Under the pieces are notes generated by a model. That model did not search any database and had not been told where the DNA came from. It worked only from the letters and a program-made list of their open reading frames with translations. 64,000 bases of DNA from Cellvibrionaceae bacterium (GTDB lineage: Bacteria; Pseudomonadota; Gammaproteobacteria; Pseudomonadales; Cellvibrionaceae), in the NCBI GenBank assembly GCA_021151825.1, contig JAGKWQ010000001.1, positions 930,001 through 994,000 of the forward strand, read 5' to 3'. Shown here piece after piece: positions 15,892 through 25,252 of the stretch. The translations under genes and the position numbers were made by a program. Positions within the stretch are counted from its first letter, which is position 1. Each line of letters starts with the position of its first letter.

Positions 15892-18769
15892 CGCTCACCT
15901 CCAAACGCACTTCAGTTTTGTTATAACGGCCTGGCAACAATTTCGCGAGCGCATCAAAGCTGCGTTTTACACCGGTATCGTAAGTACCTTTCCAACTGCG
16001 CTGGGCATTGGTCTGATGGATTTCAATCGCTTTTTCCTCAAATGGATACGCTTGCTCTTCCAATAGAATTTCGTATTGCTCCAACGCCAGCTCGTCCAAA
16101 TCATTGGGTCGCTGTGAATTCATAAGGTCGCGACTCAACTGCGCATACACTTCACCAATTTTGAAACTGGCTTCGGTAGTAAATTCACCTACACCGTAAG
16201 CGAGAATTTGCTCTTGTGCTTTAATTGCTTTTTCCATTGCTGCACGCTTACGTTGCAAACTAGTTTTTAATGGCAAGGTTAACGCAATGCGCGAAAACTC
16301 ATCGTAACTGGCCTGTGAAATTTCAGTTTGCGCACTGGCCGCCAAATAAGTTGAGCGATCACTTTTTTCGGCACCAGCGCGATTGTGTGTGTTCACAATA
16401 TTTTGCAACCAGAAATTACGCTTTTCCCGATCACCTGCCGCTTTATACAATTCTGTTAACTGGAACTGGGCTTCAAGATTATTGGCTAGCGGACGCGGAT
16501 ATTGAGTTGCGTAACGTTGATATTGCTCAATTGCCTGCGCACGTTTTCCGGATTTTTCATACAGTTCTGCGCCCATATACAACGATTGTCGTTTTACATC
16601 CGGATCCGTACTGGTGCGTTCCATCACTACCAATTCATCTGCCGCTTGCTGCCATTTATTCTGGTTTTGGTAAATCAACACCATTTTTGCCGGGAGCGTT
16701 GCTGCCAGTGCATGTTGTGGATATTTTTTGCGGAATGAGCTGTACACATTTTCTGCCTGGGTCCATTTTTCCTGATCCATTAAATACACACCGGCATCAT
16801 ATTGGGCTTTGATGGCAACTTCCGTATCCGGCGTTACCTGGGTGATACGCAACAATTGCGCAATGGCAGCATCTTTATCACCAAACTCCAGACTGGATTC
16901 CGCCTGGCGATAAATACTCGCCGCAATACGCTCACGCACTTGTGGTGCGGTGGGTGCGCCCGGTGTTTTTCCATAAGCCGGTAATAAATTTAATACCTGG
17001 GTATAGGCTTGTTCTGCCGCTGCATATTCTTTGGTTTCAAAACGGCTGTGGCCGAGAATCAACCAGCTTGAAAATAGCAGCGAGCCTTCGGCCGGCGGCT
17101 GCCATCCGATCACACGTTCAGCAATATTTTTTGCATCTACATAACGATTTTGTTGCAACAAATCATTTGCGGCTTCCGCTAATACCACGACAGCACGCGG
17201 ATCATTTTTATAAACATCAGCAAAATTTAATGCATTCTGGATTTTGCGATTTTTCCATTCCTCCAAACGATTATCCGGCAAACTGCGCGCCGACTGGATT
17301 AGTTGTTGGGGAATTAAAATCGCTGCGTAACCTGCATCTGCACCGCGCAATTGATCAAGGTATCCATAGGCAACCTGTTCATAAGCCTCCATGGCAGGCA
17401 CCAAATCACCAGCCTCATTCAATGATTCAGCGAGCAGGAAAGTCATCTCGGCTACTTGTGCGTCTTTCGCAAACGTTTGCACAAATTCGCGATACCATTT
17501 TGCTGCTCGCCCAAACGCAGCTGTAGCCTCGGTTTTATTGGCGGGTTTTAAACTTTGCGCCTGCGCGTGTTCATATTGCGCAAGCTCCTGCAGGGATTGA
17601 TGCAGATACGCTAAAGCGTTATCACCAATAGCGCCTTTTCGTTCAGTCCAATAACGGCTGCTAATTCCATAACGCTCAACAAAGTCTTGCTTTGCGGGAA
17701 GAATCAAACTGGGGAAATCGCCCTGTTGATAGACATCAATAACTTTAATGCTAAAGCTGGGTGCAAAATCTGAATGGGGATTGTTTTTTACAAAGTGTTG
17801 ATAGGTTTCCGCACTGTCAGTAAAACGTTTTTGATCCAGATAAAGTTGACCCAATTGTTGATACAACAAAAATTCGTAAGCGCGGCGACTACCCAATTCA
17901 ATTTGCAAATTGCTAATCGATTTGGCACCGTCAAGATACGACAATGACAATCCCATCACGCGCAAAGTATCTTTCACCAGATTGGCTTTTGATGGACCAA
18001 TATCATTTAACGCTGCATCGACATCCTGGGGGCCAGTGGCATGACCAATTAATTGGTCTAACACACCGGAAAAAGATTTCAACGCGAGCTCATAATCGCC
18101 GCGTTTGAATTGCGCCCATCCTTTCATATAAAGCGCATTTTGTTGCAGCTCGGGGTTATTGCCTTTTACCACAGCATCATAATTGCGTTCCGCAGCCGCG
18201 TAATCACCATCGGCGAAGGATTTTTCCGCGCGACGAAATTGTGTTTCAGCCATAAATCGCGAATCGGGATTGCTTTGCGCGAGTTGATCCAGAATAACGG
18301 CAGCTTCTTCATTGCGACCATCCAGCGACATCGCTTTGGCAAGTTTGTAGCGCAGTTGATCCGCCTGGATACCTTTTGCAGGAGCGGCGTTATTATTTTG
18401 CAGTTGCAACAATTCGTTATACATGGCGATAGGTTTGTCGTACTGGCGCCGCGCATCTGTTGCATCCAGTTGTGCTTTCTCGCTGCGCACCATTTCCAAG
18501 TCCGCAAGCCGCACCATAATTTGCTGGCGCAATGCCGGCTCTTGTGCAACAGCGAGCGCACGTTGGTAACTTTGTTCGATGCTCGCCATATCCAGCACGG
18601 CTACCGGTGTTTTAGCATTGGGAATTTTTGCGGCGGGTAAATCGGCGAGGGTTTTGCCACGGCCATCGTCGCCAAGGCCAAAAGTTCCACATGCGGTTAA
18701 TTGCCAGCTAACGCAAATAACAAGCGCTAATACGCTGATTTTTTTGAGTGAGCAGTTGAGGTTTTTCAT
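15878..18769 (-). CDS. Large TPR lipoprotein of the envelope operon
   Basis: Protein of 963 residues, with a lipoprotein signal (LALVICVSWQLTAC, lipid cysteine at about 27) and TPR-like helical repeats over almost all the rest, for example DYAAAERNYDAVVKGN, KRFTDSAETYQHFVKN, KEYAAAEQAYTQVLNL and EKWTQAENVYSSFRKK. Such a long TPR solenoid suits a periplasmic scaffold or a peptidoglycan- or envelope-spanning connector. The ATG overlaps the upstream stop by 4 bases (ATGA). It is comparable to the TPR-rich GltD/AgmU-type component of Agl-Glt-like systems. Equivalence is inferred from operon layout only. Confidence 0.88.
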   Translation of the reverse strand: MKNLNCSLKKISVLALVICVSWQLTACGTFGLGDDGRGKTLADLPAAKIPNAKTPVAVLDMASIEQSYQRALAVAQEPALRQQIMVRLADLEMVRSEKAQLDATDARRQYDKPIAMYNELLQLQNNNAAPAKGIQADQLRYKLAKAMSLDGRNEEAAVILDQLAQSNPDSRFMAETQFRRAEKSFADGDYAAAERNYDAVVKGNNPELQQNALYMKGWAQFKRGDYELALKSFSGVLDQLIGHATGPQDVDAALNDIGPSKANLVKDTLRVMGLSLSYLDGAKSISNLQIELGSRRAYEFLLYQQLGQLYLDQKRFTDSAETYQHFVKNNPHSDFAPSFSIKVIDVYQQGDFPSLILPAKQDFVERYGISSRYWTERKGAIGDNALAYLHQSLQELAQYEHAQAQSLKPANKTEATAAFGRAAKWYREFVQTFAKDAQVAEMTFLLAESLNEAGDLVPAMEAYEQVAYGYLDQLRGADAGYAAILIPQQLIQSARSLPDNRLEEWKNRKIQNALNFADVYKNDPRAVVVLAEAANDLLQQNRYVDAKNIAERVIGWQPPAEGSLLFSSWLILGHSRFETKEYAAAEQAYTQVLNLLPAYGKTPGAPTAPQVRERIAASIYRQAESSLEFGDKDAAIAQLLRITQVTPDTEVAIKAQYDAGVYLMDQEKWTQAENVYSSFRKKYPQHALAATLPAKMVLIYQNQNKWQQAADELVVMERTSTDPDVKRQSLYMGAELYEKSGKRAQAIEQYQRYATQYPRPLANNLEAQFQLTELYKAAGDREKRNFWLQNIVNTHNRAGAEKSDRSTYLAASAQTEISQASYDEFSRIALTLPLKTSLQRKRAAMEKAIKAQEQILAYGVGEFTTEASFKIGEVYAQLSRDLMNSQRPNDLDELALEQYEILLEEQAYPFEEKAIEIHQTNAQRSWKGTYDTGVKRSFDALAKLLPGRYNKTEVRLEVSDEIH

Positions 18770-20727
18770 TCCGGTTGCTTCCTCAATTCCGCATCATATA
18801 AACGCGCCACCGCTAAATGCGCTTGCGCCAGATAATTATTCAACCGTTTTTCATGCGCAGCTAATTGTCCATCAACTTGATCGCGTAATACTTTGCTTTG
18901 CTGTTCAACCATCGCATCAGCCTGTAGCAGATTGCTAGCTACTTCTTTGCGCAATGCATCCAGCCGAGCAATTGCAGGTTGAATATCTACGCTGGTCAGT
19001 GTGACTTCATCAATACGTTTTCGAGTATCTGCTATTGACGCCAGCGCATCGTCAATAGTTTTTAATTGCGCATGTTCTTCGGCGACACGCGCCGGGAAAT
19101 CTTGCGCGGCTCGCCACAATAAAATTCCCTTGAACATTTTCAAGCGAGTTTCAACATCAGAGGCGTCTTGCCCCGCCGCTTTCATTTGCCGGATGGTATT
19201 TTCACCCTGCTCGACACGAGTATACAACGCACGGGTTTCGTCACTGGCTAGCGCAATATAATTTTCATCGCTGGCTATGCTATTCAAGCGGGCGGTAAGT
19301 TGATCGCGCTGTGCAATCAGGGATTGTTGTTTATTGGCCAAAACGTTTTGCGCCGCCTGTTGTTCATGGCGACTGCGGCTGGCTTGTTTTTCAATTAATA
19401 ATTCGCGATAGGCTTCCAGTTTCGGCTGCCATTGCTGCAAGAGTTTTTGCATGCGCAGTAAATCGCGAAGATCCAGAACGGATGTTTGAAAACGGGTTTT
19501 GGCAAACAGTTCTTTCAAATAGGTTGAACGGGTTTTGATAACACTGGTGTTATCAAGCTTCAACCAATTTTGACCGTCATCAGTAATGACTGCCGTGGGA
19601 GCGCCTTCTGCGGTGCCATCACCGCGCAAGATTTTGTTGGCATCATCCTGTGCGACAGCGTCACTACCAACCAGCGTTAGCAGTTCACCTTGCGTTAGCG
19701 TTGCACGCATATCGCGAATCAATTGAATTTCACGCGCGAGTAGCTCTTCCGCCGTTTGATAAGCAGCAACAGCTTCGCCCTGCGCATTCAGTTTTTCATA
19801 CGCATAGGGAATGGCAAGTAGCGATTCCTGTACGGCCGGTTGCATCAGGCTGCGCTGGCGCAATACCTGCCAGGGCTTCAATGCGACATCGTATTCTTCT
19901 TGCGCAACAGCGGCCCAGCCATAACCTAATAATGCCTGATTAGAAAAAGCGCCTTCCAACCGAACTTTAGTAAACTCACGAATAGCGGCACGGTATTTTT
20001 TTTCAGCGAGATAAGAATAACCCAGAGCGGTGTAGGCTTTATCCTGCAATGCCCACTGTTCTTTTTGGCGCTTGGGCAGATCGGAAATATCAATATCCGA
20101 GAGCTCGGCAAAAAATTCCTGTGCACTTTTAAAATTACCGGCGCGCGCATGGGCCGCGCCCAAATTGTAAAGCGCGTAAGGATTCCAGCTACGCAGTTTT
20201 TCCACATCTTCCGGTGTGATTTCAGCAAAATTATTTTTACGAATGCGAATATTAAATTGCAGTGCTTGCAATTGCGCACGCAAGGACGGTTTAAAATTTT
20301 CACTGACACGTGCGAAGCTTTGTTCCGCTGCCGAAAAATCGCCGCGAATATAATGCAACTTACCTAAATAAAACCAGGCAGCATCGCGCACGGCTTGCGG
20401 GCGACGCTGATCTTGCAAGATAGTAGTGAATACACTTTCAGCGTGATGCTGCATCCCAAAAGCGAGACTGATACCACCAGCAATTAATTCGGGATTATCG
20501 CTGTGTCCCTGAATACCATTACGGGTATCTGCCACCATCAATTCTGATAATGCCGGAATATAGTCCTGCTGGTAGTAGTGATAAAGTGCAACACCGTAAC
20601 GTAAATCGGCGACTGACGTTTTCATTTTTTCCGCAGCATTTGCCGCAGGAACACAAACGAAACCGGCGAGTGCCAGCAATAGCGATGTACGCCGTAACCC
20701 AAGGAACGGACGCATTACATTTGCCAT
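18766..20727 (-). CDS. Exported TPR / coiled-coil protein of the envelope operon
   Basis: Protein of 653 residues. It has a signal peptide (LLLALAGFVCVPAANA, cut near residue 31) and N-terminal TPR-like repeats (about 45-330), among them DAAWFYLGKLHYIRGDFSAAEQSFARV and AYTALGYSYLAEKKYRAAIREFTKV. A long, predicted coiled-coil region rich in Gln, Glu, Lys and Arg follows (about 430-650). It is probably periplasmic. A second ATG four codons in is an equally good start. It overlaps the upstream small gene by 13 bases. The TPR-plus-coiled-coil plan suggests a structural connector in the same machine. Confidence 0.87.
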   Translation of the reverse strand: MANVMRPFLGLRRTSLLLALAGFVCVPAANAAEKMKTSVADLRYGVALYHYYQQDYIPALSELMVADTRNGIQGHSDNPELIAGGISLAFGMQHHAESVFTTILQDQRRPQAVRDAAWFYLGKLHYIRGDFSAAEQSFARVSENFKPSLRAQLQALQFNIRIRKNNFAEITPEDVEKLRSWNPYALYNLGAAHARAGNFKSAQEFFAELSDIDISDLPKRQKEQWALQDKAYTALGYSYLAEKKYRAAIREFTKVRLEGAFSNQALLGYGWAAVAQEEYDVALKPWQVLRQRSLMQPAVQESLLAIPYAYEKLNAQGEAVAAYQTAEELLAREIQLIRDMRATLTQGELLTLVGSDAVAQDDANKILRGDGTAEGAPTAVITDDGQNWLKLDNTSVIKTRSTYLKELFAKTRFQTSVLDLRDLLRMQKLLQQWQPKLEAYRELLIEKQASRSRHEQQAAQNVLANKQQSLIAQRDQLTARLNSIASDENYIALASDETRALYTRVEQGENTIRQMKAAGQDASDVETRLKMFKGILLWRAAQDFPARVAEEHAQLKTIDDALASIADTRKRIDEVTLTSVDIQPAIARLDALRKEVASNLLQADAMVEQQSKVLRDQVDGQLAAHEKRLNNYLAQAHLAVARLYDAELRKQPE

Positions 20728-21248
20728 TGTTTGATTTCAAAAACCGGTTGCAATTGCGCTGTGGAATCTACAATGCGTAATTCCAATACAATAGGGTCCT
20801 GGCTTTTATTGATAATCAGTTTTGCGCCGCGCTTGTAATCCTTTTGTGGTCCGCGGCCTGTAAAAAATGCACTGACTTCATGCTCACCGGATTTTAAATT
20901 GCCAACATATAGCCGCTGTACACCGCCGCGAAACAAAGCGTTGGTTTGTTTGTCGGTGTAGAGTTCGCTGGCGACCAGCTGATTATCAATTTCAAGCTTG
21001 ATTGCATCCAGCGCAAAGAAAGTTCCCAAATCCATCGAAACGTACACCGCAACCTGGGTGCTGGCTGGGTAGAGCAACTCCTCCTCCAGAATCAGCAAAT
21101 CGCGATTGAGCGTTAGCACCGATTCCTTCAATGACTCCACCTTTACCTCCGGTTCCTGGGCCAGGCTGGTGGAAGTCAAAAATAACGAAAGGCACAACAA
21201 AGGTAACAGTGCAACCAGGCGCAACCAGTGGCGCAGGGGTAGGTTCAT
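20715..21248 (-). CDS. Small exported beta-rich protein, first gene of the envelope operon
   Basis: Protein of 177 residues with a signal peptide (LVALLPLLCLSLFLTSTSLA, cut before QEPEVK). The mature part alternates hydrophobic and polar residues in a beta-sandwich-like way (TQVAVYVSMDLGTFFALDAIKLEIDN; QRLYVGNLKSGEHEVSAFF). The ATG has a GGAGAGAG ribosome site 6-9 bases upstream, the strongest in the operon, consistent with first-gene status. I do not recognise a named family. Similar short proteins seem to head ExbB/ExbD/TPR operons in marine gammaproteobacteria, but that is recollection, not evidence here. Confidence 0.82.
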   Translation of the reverse strand: MNLPLRHWLRLVALLPLLCLSLFLTSTSLAQEPEVKVESLKESVLTLNRDLLILEEELLYPASTQVAVYVSMDLGTFFALDAIKLEIDNQLVASELYTDKQTNALFRGGVQRLYVGNLKSGEHEVSAFFTGRGPQKDYKRGAKLIINKSQDPIVLELRIVDSTAQLQPVFEIKQWQM

Positions 21249-21493
21249 GGTCTCTCTCCAAATTTTTTATATAGCGCGCAGAACGGCACCACTGTTTGAG
21301 TTGGCACTCATCGCCACCTTAAGCAAATCATTCTAGAAGCCAATCCGGATCTTGGATGTGACTTTGAGCACAGTTGATCTGGCGCTTGAGTGATTTTTTG
21401 ATGACAGTGATCAAGCCCTGCACAAAAGTGACAAGACCGGTCATCCCGCGGCGGATAAAACAAAGCTTAGATGGTTTTTGGAGGGGGACAACT

Positions 21494-21526
21494 GCTTTTT
21501 ACCCGCCGGTGTGGCAGGTAAAAAGC
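21494..21526 (-). terminator. Hairpin after the lipoprotein gene
   Basis: GCTTTTTACC/GGTAAAAAGC with an inner GCC/GGC pair, starting 15 bases past the lipoprotein stop. The T-run lies inside the stem rather than after it, so termination strength is uncertain. No gene was seen in 21249-21540. That stretch should contain the promoter of the nine-gene operon. Confidence 0.5.
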
Positions 21527-21540
21527 GAAGAGCAAACGCC

Positions 21541-22770
21541 TTATTCGGTGATACGAATTGTATCAATAGTAATTATTCCGACGTAATTTACCGGTTTTCC
21601 ATTAGCGTAAAAATGAACACTCAGCTTACGCACATTGGCAGGGTTGAAACCACCAGGGAAATTATCACCCAGATCGATTTCAAGCTCGTACCATTCGTTC
21701 GCATCCATGTCTATCGTATCGGCGGCTCCTGTATCAAGCACAATGCCGCTACCATCAGTGGCTGCCAGGCTAAATGAAATATGTCCGGCGCCTACCAACT
21801 CAGGGGACATTTTAATTTGAATGCTGGCAGTTTTATTTCTGATATTAATCGCTTTGGCTAACGTTGTTTCCAGAGCCCAGTGATCAAAACTGGTTTGCCA
21901 CAAGGCAGTAATATTTAATCCATGGTTTACATGCTTGTTCGCATTCGTAGCACCGCCCTCATAGGAAATAAAACTCCATTGGTTTGCAGAGTCCTGCGTA
22001 TTAAAGTGTTCGACATAGATTTCTTTGGGCAGGGAAATACTACCGGAGCCTTTAACCCACTTAATATTATCCAGTTGGAAGACCACACCGGACTGCTGGC
22101 CATTTGGCGATGCCGGGCGAATCAGTATGGGCGAATCAACCCTGCTTAAATCCAGGCCATCGTGAACCATATCGGCGATATCCAATTCAACGGTTTGCCA
22201 CTGGTTAAGAAAATTCACCGGCACCCAATAGGAATGAGAAGTACAAGGCCAACCACATTCAACAATGATTTCAAAAAGCGCTTCACCGGTATTCCGGTTA
22301 TAGATAGTGCCAAAGTCCTGCACATTCAGATCAAACTTCAATTTTCCATTGGCGTACTCTTTGCGATCCTTTGGTGTATCACTAGCAATATTGAAATGGG
22401 CCACTACATTAGGCTGGTTTTGATAACTCACCTGCAATACTTTGGAATGACCGGCAGAGGGAGAATCCACCAGCTTCCATTGCACATTGCCAGGGTTAGT
22501 TTCCGTGCGATACGTCTGTGCTTCACCTGTGACATAATTTTGTTGCCATACCTGCATTACGCCCCAGTCTTTATTAAGGCATTCTTCAAAAATGGTTCCA
22601 CCGGTTCCGCAAGTAGAATCTACTGAGCCAGTAACACTGGATGTGGTAGCACTGGATGAGGATTTACTAGTCGCAGATAAGCCACCACCGTTTCCCGAAC
22701 TTCCACCGCCCCCACCGCCACAGGCGCAAAGCAACAAGCTGGTCAAAACAATTCCTATAACACGTGTCAT
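21541..22770 (-). CDS. Lipoprotein with carbohydrate-binding-like beta-sandwich domains
   Basis: Protein of 409 residues. The ATG at 22770 is chosen because AAGGAG lies 6 bases upstream and the lipobox follows at once (LLLCAC, lipid cysteine at about 17). A longer frame from a TTG at 22797 adds nothing conserved. After the cysteine comes a Gly/Ser linker typical of Cellvibrio surface proteins. Two predicted beta-sandwich modules follow. The first is about 60-235 (VWQQNYVTGEAQTYR to VVFQLDNIKW) and resembles ExoP/galactose-binding-like domains of beta-glucan enzymes. The second is about 245-405 and ends GIITIDTIRITE. No catalytic domain is visible. It is probably a surface glycan-binding lipoprotein near the T2SS operon. 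Confidence 0.78.
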   Translation of the reverse strand: MTRVIGIVLTSLLLCACGGGGGGSSGNGGGLSATSKSSSSATTSSVTGSVDSTCGTGGTIFEECLNKDWGVMQVWQQNYVTGEAQTYRTETNPGNVQWKLVDSPSAGHSKVLQVSYQNQPNVVAHFNIASDTPKDRKEYANGKLKFDLNVQDFGTIYNRNTGEALFEIIVECGWPCTSHSYWVPVNFLNQWQTVELDIADMVHDGLDLSRVDSPILIRPASPNGQQSGVVFQLDNIKWVKGSGSISLPKEIYVEHFNTQDSANQWSFISYEGGATNANKHVNHGLNITALWQTSFDHWALETTLAKAINIRNKTASIQIKMSPELVGAGHISFSLAATDGSGIVLDTGAADTIDMDANEWYELEIDLGDNFPGGFNPANVRKLSVHFYANGKPVNYVGIITIDTIRITE

Positions 22771-22893
22771 AACGACTCCTTGAGTGAAGAGCATCAATTA
22801 ATAAAGTAAGTAGGAAGTTACCATCAAAGGATGACGAAGAAAGAAAATAAAAACGGGGCTATTTTAACCAAATCTATCCGCAAAATGGCGCAT

Positions 22894-22916
22894 AAATATG
22901 CGACGAGCGGCACAAA
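22894..22916 (-). repeat. 23-base motif shared with the gspC upstream region, copy 1
   Basis: Plus-strand AAATATGCGAC followed by GAGCG and GCACAAA. It lies directly after the apbE stop and 124-146 bases upstream of the lipoprotein start. It matches 36098-36120 at 20 of 23 positions, in the same orientation relative to the downstream gene. The adjoining CGCATA-AA-TATGCG (22889-22902) is a perfect inverted repeat in this copy only. Confidence 0.6.
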
Positions 22917-22917
22917 C

Positions 22918-23901
22918 TTATTGCGGAGGCATTAAGCCTTTGCTGTAAAGCACTTTGCCTTTGTCAGTGATAATGACGGCATCAAAACCGGGTAAGTTAT
23001 TAATAATCGCCAACCCCTGTTCCGGACCTTTAATGAAAACCACTTTGGATAGAGGATCAGTATCAAATCCGGCCGGGCCGAGAATGGTAACGCTGGTAAC
23101 CCCATGGGCAGATTTCCCGGTGCGCGGATTAATGATGTGATGAACCCGCTCACCCGTTGCCTGATCAATAAAATATCGCTCGTAATCACCCGATGTAGAC
23201 AGGGAAACGTTTTCCAACGGCAGGGTTACTGCAACCGCTTCTGCGCGCGGATTTTTAATACCTACCAGCCATGGCCGCCCCAAACGATCACCAATCACCC
23301 GGCTATCCCCGCCGGCAGTAATGTTCGCATGCTCAATGCCAAATTTTTTCAATTCCGCTAATGAAGTATCAACTGAATATCCCTTGGCAATTCCTCCCAG
23401 ATCCACATACACCTGCGGATGTTCAAACCACACAGTATTTGCTTTTACATCCAGGTGAATAAACCGGTAATTAATTAAGGGTAATAATTCTTCGCGTTGT
23501 TGTTCGCTTGGTTTTAGCTTTTTGCGGTAATCGTAATAACGTGCGAGGGAGGCAAAAGTCACATCAAAAGCACCATCACTTAGACGGCTGTAATACAGTG
23601 CCTTATCAAGAATGGTCGTTAGTTCATGAGATATTTTTAACGGATTTTCCGCACTGGCTTTAGGTGCTAATTGATTTAAGCGGTAGAGTTCACTGGTCTC
23701 AATATAAGGACTGAAATGCGCATCGATGCGGCGCATTTCAGTCATCACTGCGGTGATTGCCTGTTCTGCTTTGACATCATCTTCATGCCACAGAATCACG
23801 CTAACTTTGGTACCCATAATACTTTGGGTATCGGTATGCCATTTCGCTTGTGCACAAATTGGCAATATCGACAAAACCAGCGCGATAAAAATCTGCTTCA
23901 T
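22918..23901 (-). CDS. apbE: FAD:protein FMN transferase (ApbE family)
   Basis: Exported protein of 327 residues with a Sec signal peptide (about 1-19, ending AQA). Family motifs are MGTKVSV near the start, VDLGGIAKGYSVD, ITAGGDSRVIGD and HIINPRTG (the HxxNPxTG FAD/Mg-binding signature), then TDPLSKVVFI. It covalently attaches FMN to threonine in periplasmic or membrane flavoproteins such as Nqr/Rnf subunits, using FAD. It starts 3 bases after gspN and is the last gene of the T2SS operon, an unusual neighbour because no flavoprotein acceptor is encoded nearby. Confidence 0.93.
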   Translation of the reverse strand: MKQIFIALVLSILPICAQAKWHTDTQSIMGTKVSVILWHEDDVKAEQAITAVMTEMRRIDAHFSPYIETSELYRLNQLAPKASAENPLKISHELTTILDKALYYSRLSDGAFDVTFASLARYYDYRKKLKPSEQQREELLPLINYRFIHLDVKANTVWFEHPQVYVDLGGIAKGYSVDTSLAELKKFGIEHANITAGGDSRVIGDRLGRPWLVGIKNPRAEAVAVTLPLENVSLSTSGDYERYFIDQATGERVHHIINPRTGKSAHGVTSVTILGPAGFDTDPLSKVVFIKGPEQGLAIINNLPGFDAVIITDKGKVLYSKGLMPPQ

Positions 23902-23904
23902 AAT

Positions 23905-24693
23905 TTAAAGATTCAGATCTACGCGATAGTGATGTTTATTTTCCGGATCAACACGATCTAACTGCGCAAACATGGCAAGCACATCTTTCGCATTAGCCGC
24001 CTCAAAAAATTCCTGCGATGCAGATAATTCTCCCGAGATACGACCACCGCTAGGCGCGGCCAATTCAATTTGCAAATTGGTTTCTACCGGACCACTCAGA
24101 TGGAAAAATTTTGCCGAAATGCCATTCTTGCCATCATCACTCAGTTCCGCTGCATAACTGCCAATATCAAGCCAATTTGCGCCGGTATTCACCCGCGCAT
24201 TATTCCAGGCAAGATTGCCTTTGAGTTTTAGCAAAACATTGCCGCGCAATTGCAATTCGTCGATGTGTGCAGATAGTTGCCCCTGAATGGGTACAGGAAT
24301 TTTTGCTTGCAACAGTGAAGAGGGAGCCGATAAATCGGCATTATGCACTTGCACTTCTCCGTTTGAGCCCGCGCATACTTCGCCATCAAATTGTTGCATC
24401 GGCAATTTGGTTGCCACTGCTGCACAACGAGTAAGTAACGAAAACGGGCTTAATTTCCAGCTCAATTGCCCGAGCGATTGCTCCTGCCCACTGAGTTGGA
24501 CACTGGCGAGACTAGCCTTACCATTCCATATACTTCCAGTCACGCCACTCATTGCCAACCCGGTTCCGCGTGTTAACACCCAGGCGCCCCAGGTCGCTGG
24601 AATATTGCTGAGCACGAAGATGAGAAAAAACAACACGCCCAGGCTAATCCAGAGTTTTTTGTAGGCTTTTAGTAAATCGGGAACAGTGCTCAT
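23905..24693 (-). CDS. gspN: Type II secretion protein N
   Basis: Inner-membrane protein of 262 residues with one N-terminal helix (WISLGVLFFLIFVLSNIPATWGAWVL, about 15-40) and a periplasmic domain that includes GVTGSIWNGKASL, the family's LTGTVWNG-type motif. It is the last core T2SS gene here, and gspN is present only in some T2SS operons. It starts 42 bases after gspM. The ribosome site is weak. Confidence 0.9.
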   Translation of the reverse strand: MSTVPDLLKAYKKLWISLGVLFFLIFVLSNIPATWGAWVLTRGTGLAMSGVTGSIWNGKASLASVQLSGQEQSLGQLSWKLSPFSLLTRCAAVATKLPMQQFDGEVCAGSNGEVQVHNADLSAPSSLLQAKIPVPIQGQLSAHIDELQLRGNVLLKLKGNLAWNNARVNTGANWLDIGSYAAELSDDGKNGISAKFFHLSGPVETNLQIELAAPSGGRISGELSASQEFFEAANAKDVLAMFAQLDRVDPENKHHYRVDLNL

Positions 24694-24735
24694 AAGATTT
24701 CTTTTTCGGTCGCGGTTAACAAGAACAACTCAATA

Positions 24736-25215
24736 TTATTGCGCTTTTTGCAAACGCAAATTGACAGTGACCTGACCGGGGTCATTGGTGGATGCCAATG
24801 ATAAATCCGTAACATTCACGCCTTGCTTATATTCCATGTCATACAACCATTGCATCAATGGCTCATAGGCAGCGCGATCCAGACGCACACGCACCTCACC
24901 ATTGGAACCAGGTTGCAGAACACTCATTTGCAAACCGTTAGCGCGCAAACTGGAGTCAATTAAACCGTTGATATTTTCACCTGCATTTGCGGTATCTTGT
25001 GCGCGCAATTGCTGGATTTGTGCAGCGAGAATTTGCACGCGCCCTAACGTTTGGGTAGAGCTGGTATTGGCTTGATAAAGTTGATCACGCTTTTTCTGGA
25101 TAGGTGTCAATACCAATATCCACACCAAATAAAGCAATACCAAAACACCACAACCAAGAATCAGCATTTGCTCGTGGCGACTATATTTATTTAAAAAATT
25201 CAGTATTTGATTCAT
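24736..25215 (-). CDS. gspM: Type II secretion protein M
   Basis: Bitopic inner-membrane protein of 159 residues. The membrane helix lies at about 16-34 (MLILGCGVLVLLYLVWILVL), preceded by the short cytoplasmic stub NKYSRHEQ, and a periplasmic ferredoxin-like domain ends LRANGLQMSVLQPG and YKQGVNVTDLSL. It pairs with GspL in the inner-membrane assembly platform. A GAGGA ribosome site lies about 8 bases upstream of the ATG. Confidence 0.92.
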   Translation of the reverse strand: MNQILNFLNKYSRHEQMLILGCGVLVLLYLVWILVLTPIQKKRDQLYQANTSSTQTLGRVQILAAQIQQLRAQDTANAGENINGLIDSSLRANGLQMSVLQPGSNGEVRVRLDRAAYEPLMQWLYDMEYKQGVNVTDLSLASTNDPGQVTVNLRLQKAQ

Positions 25216-25252
25216 GTTTTTTCCTCGATGATTTCGCGCAACAATTCATCGA

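Noticed and set aside
16270..17526. Several long plus-strand frames opposite the 963-residue TPR gene
   Set aside because: They are antisense to a protein with clear TPR repeats and a lipoprotein signal, and have no ribosome sites or known motifs.
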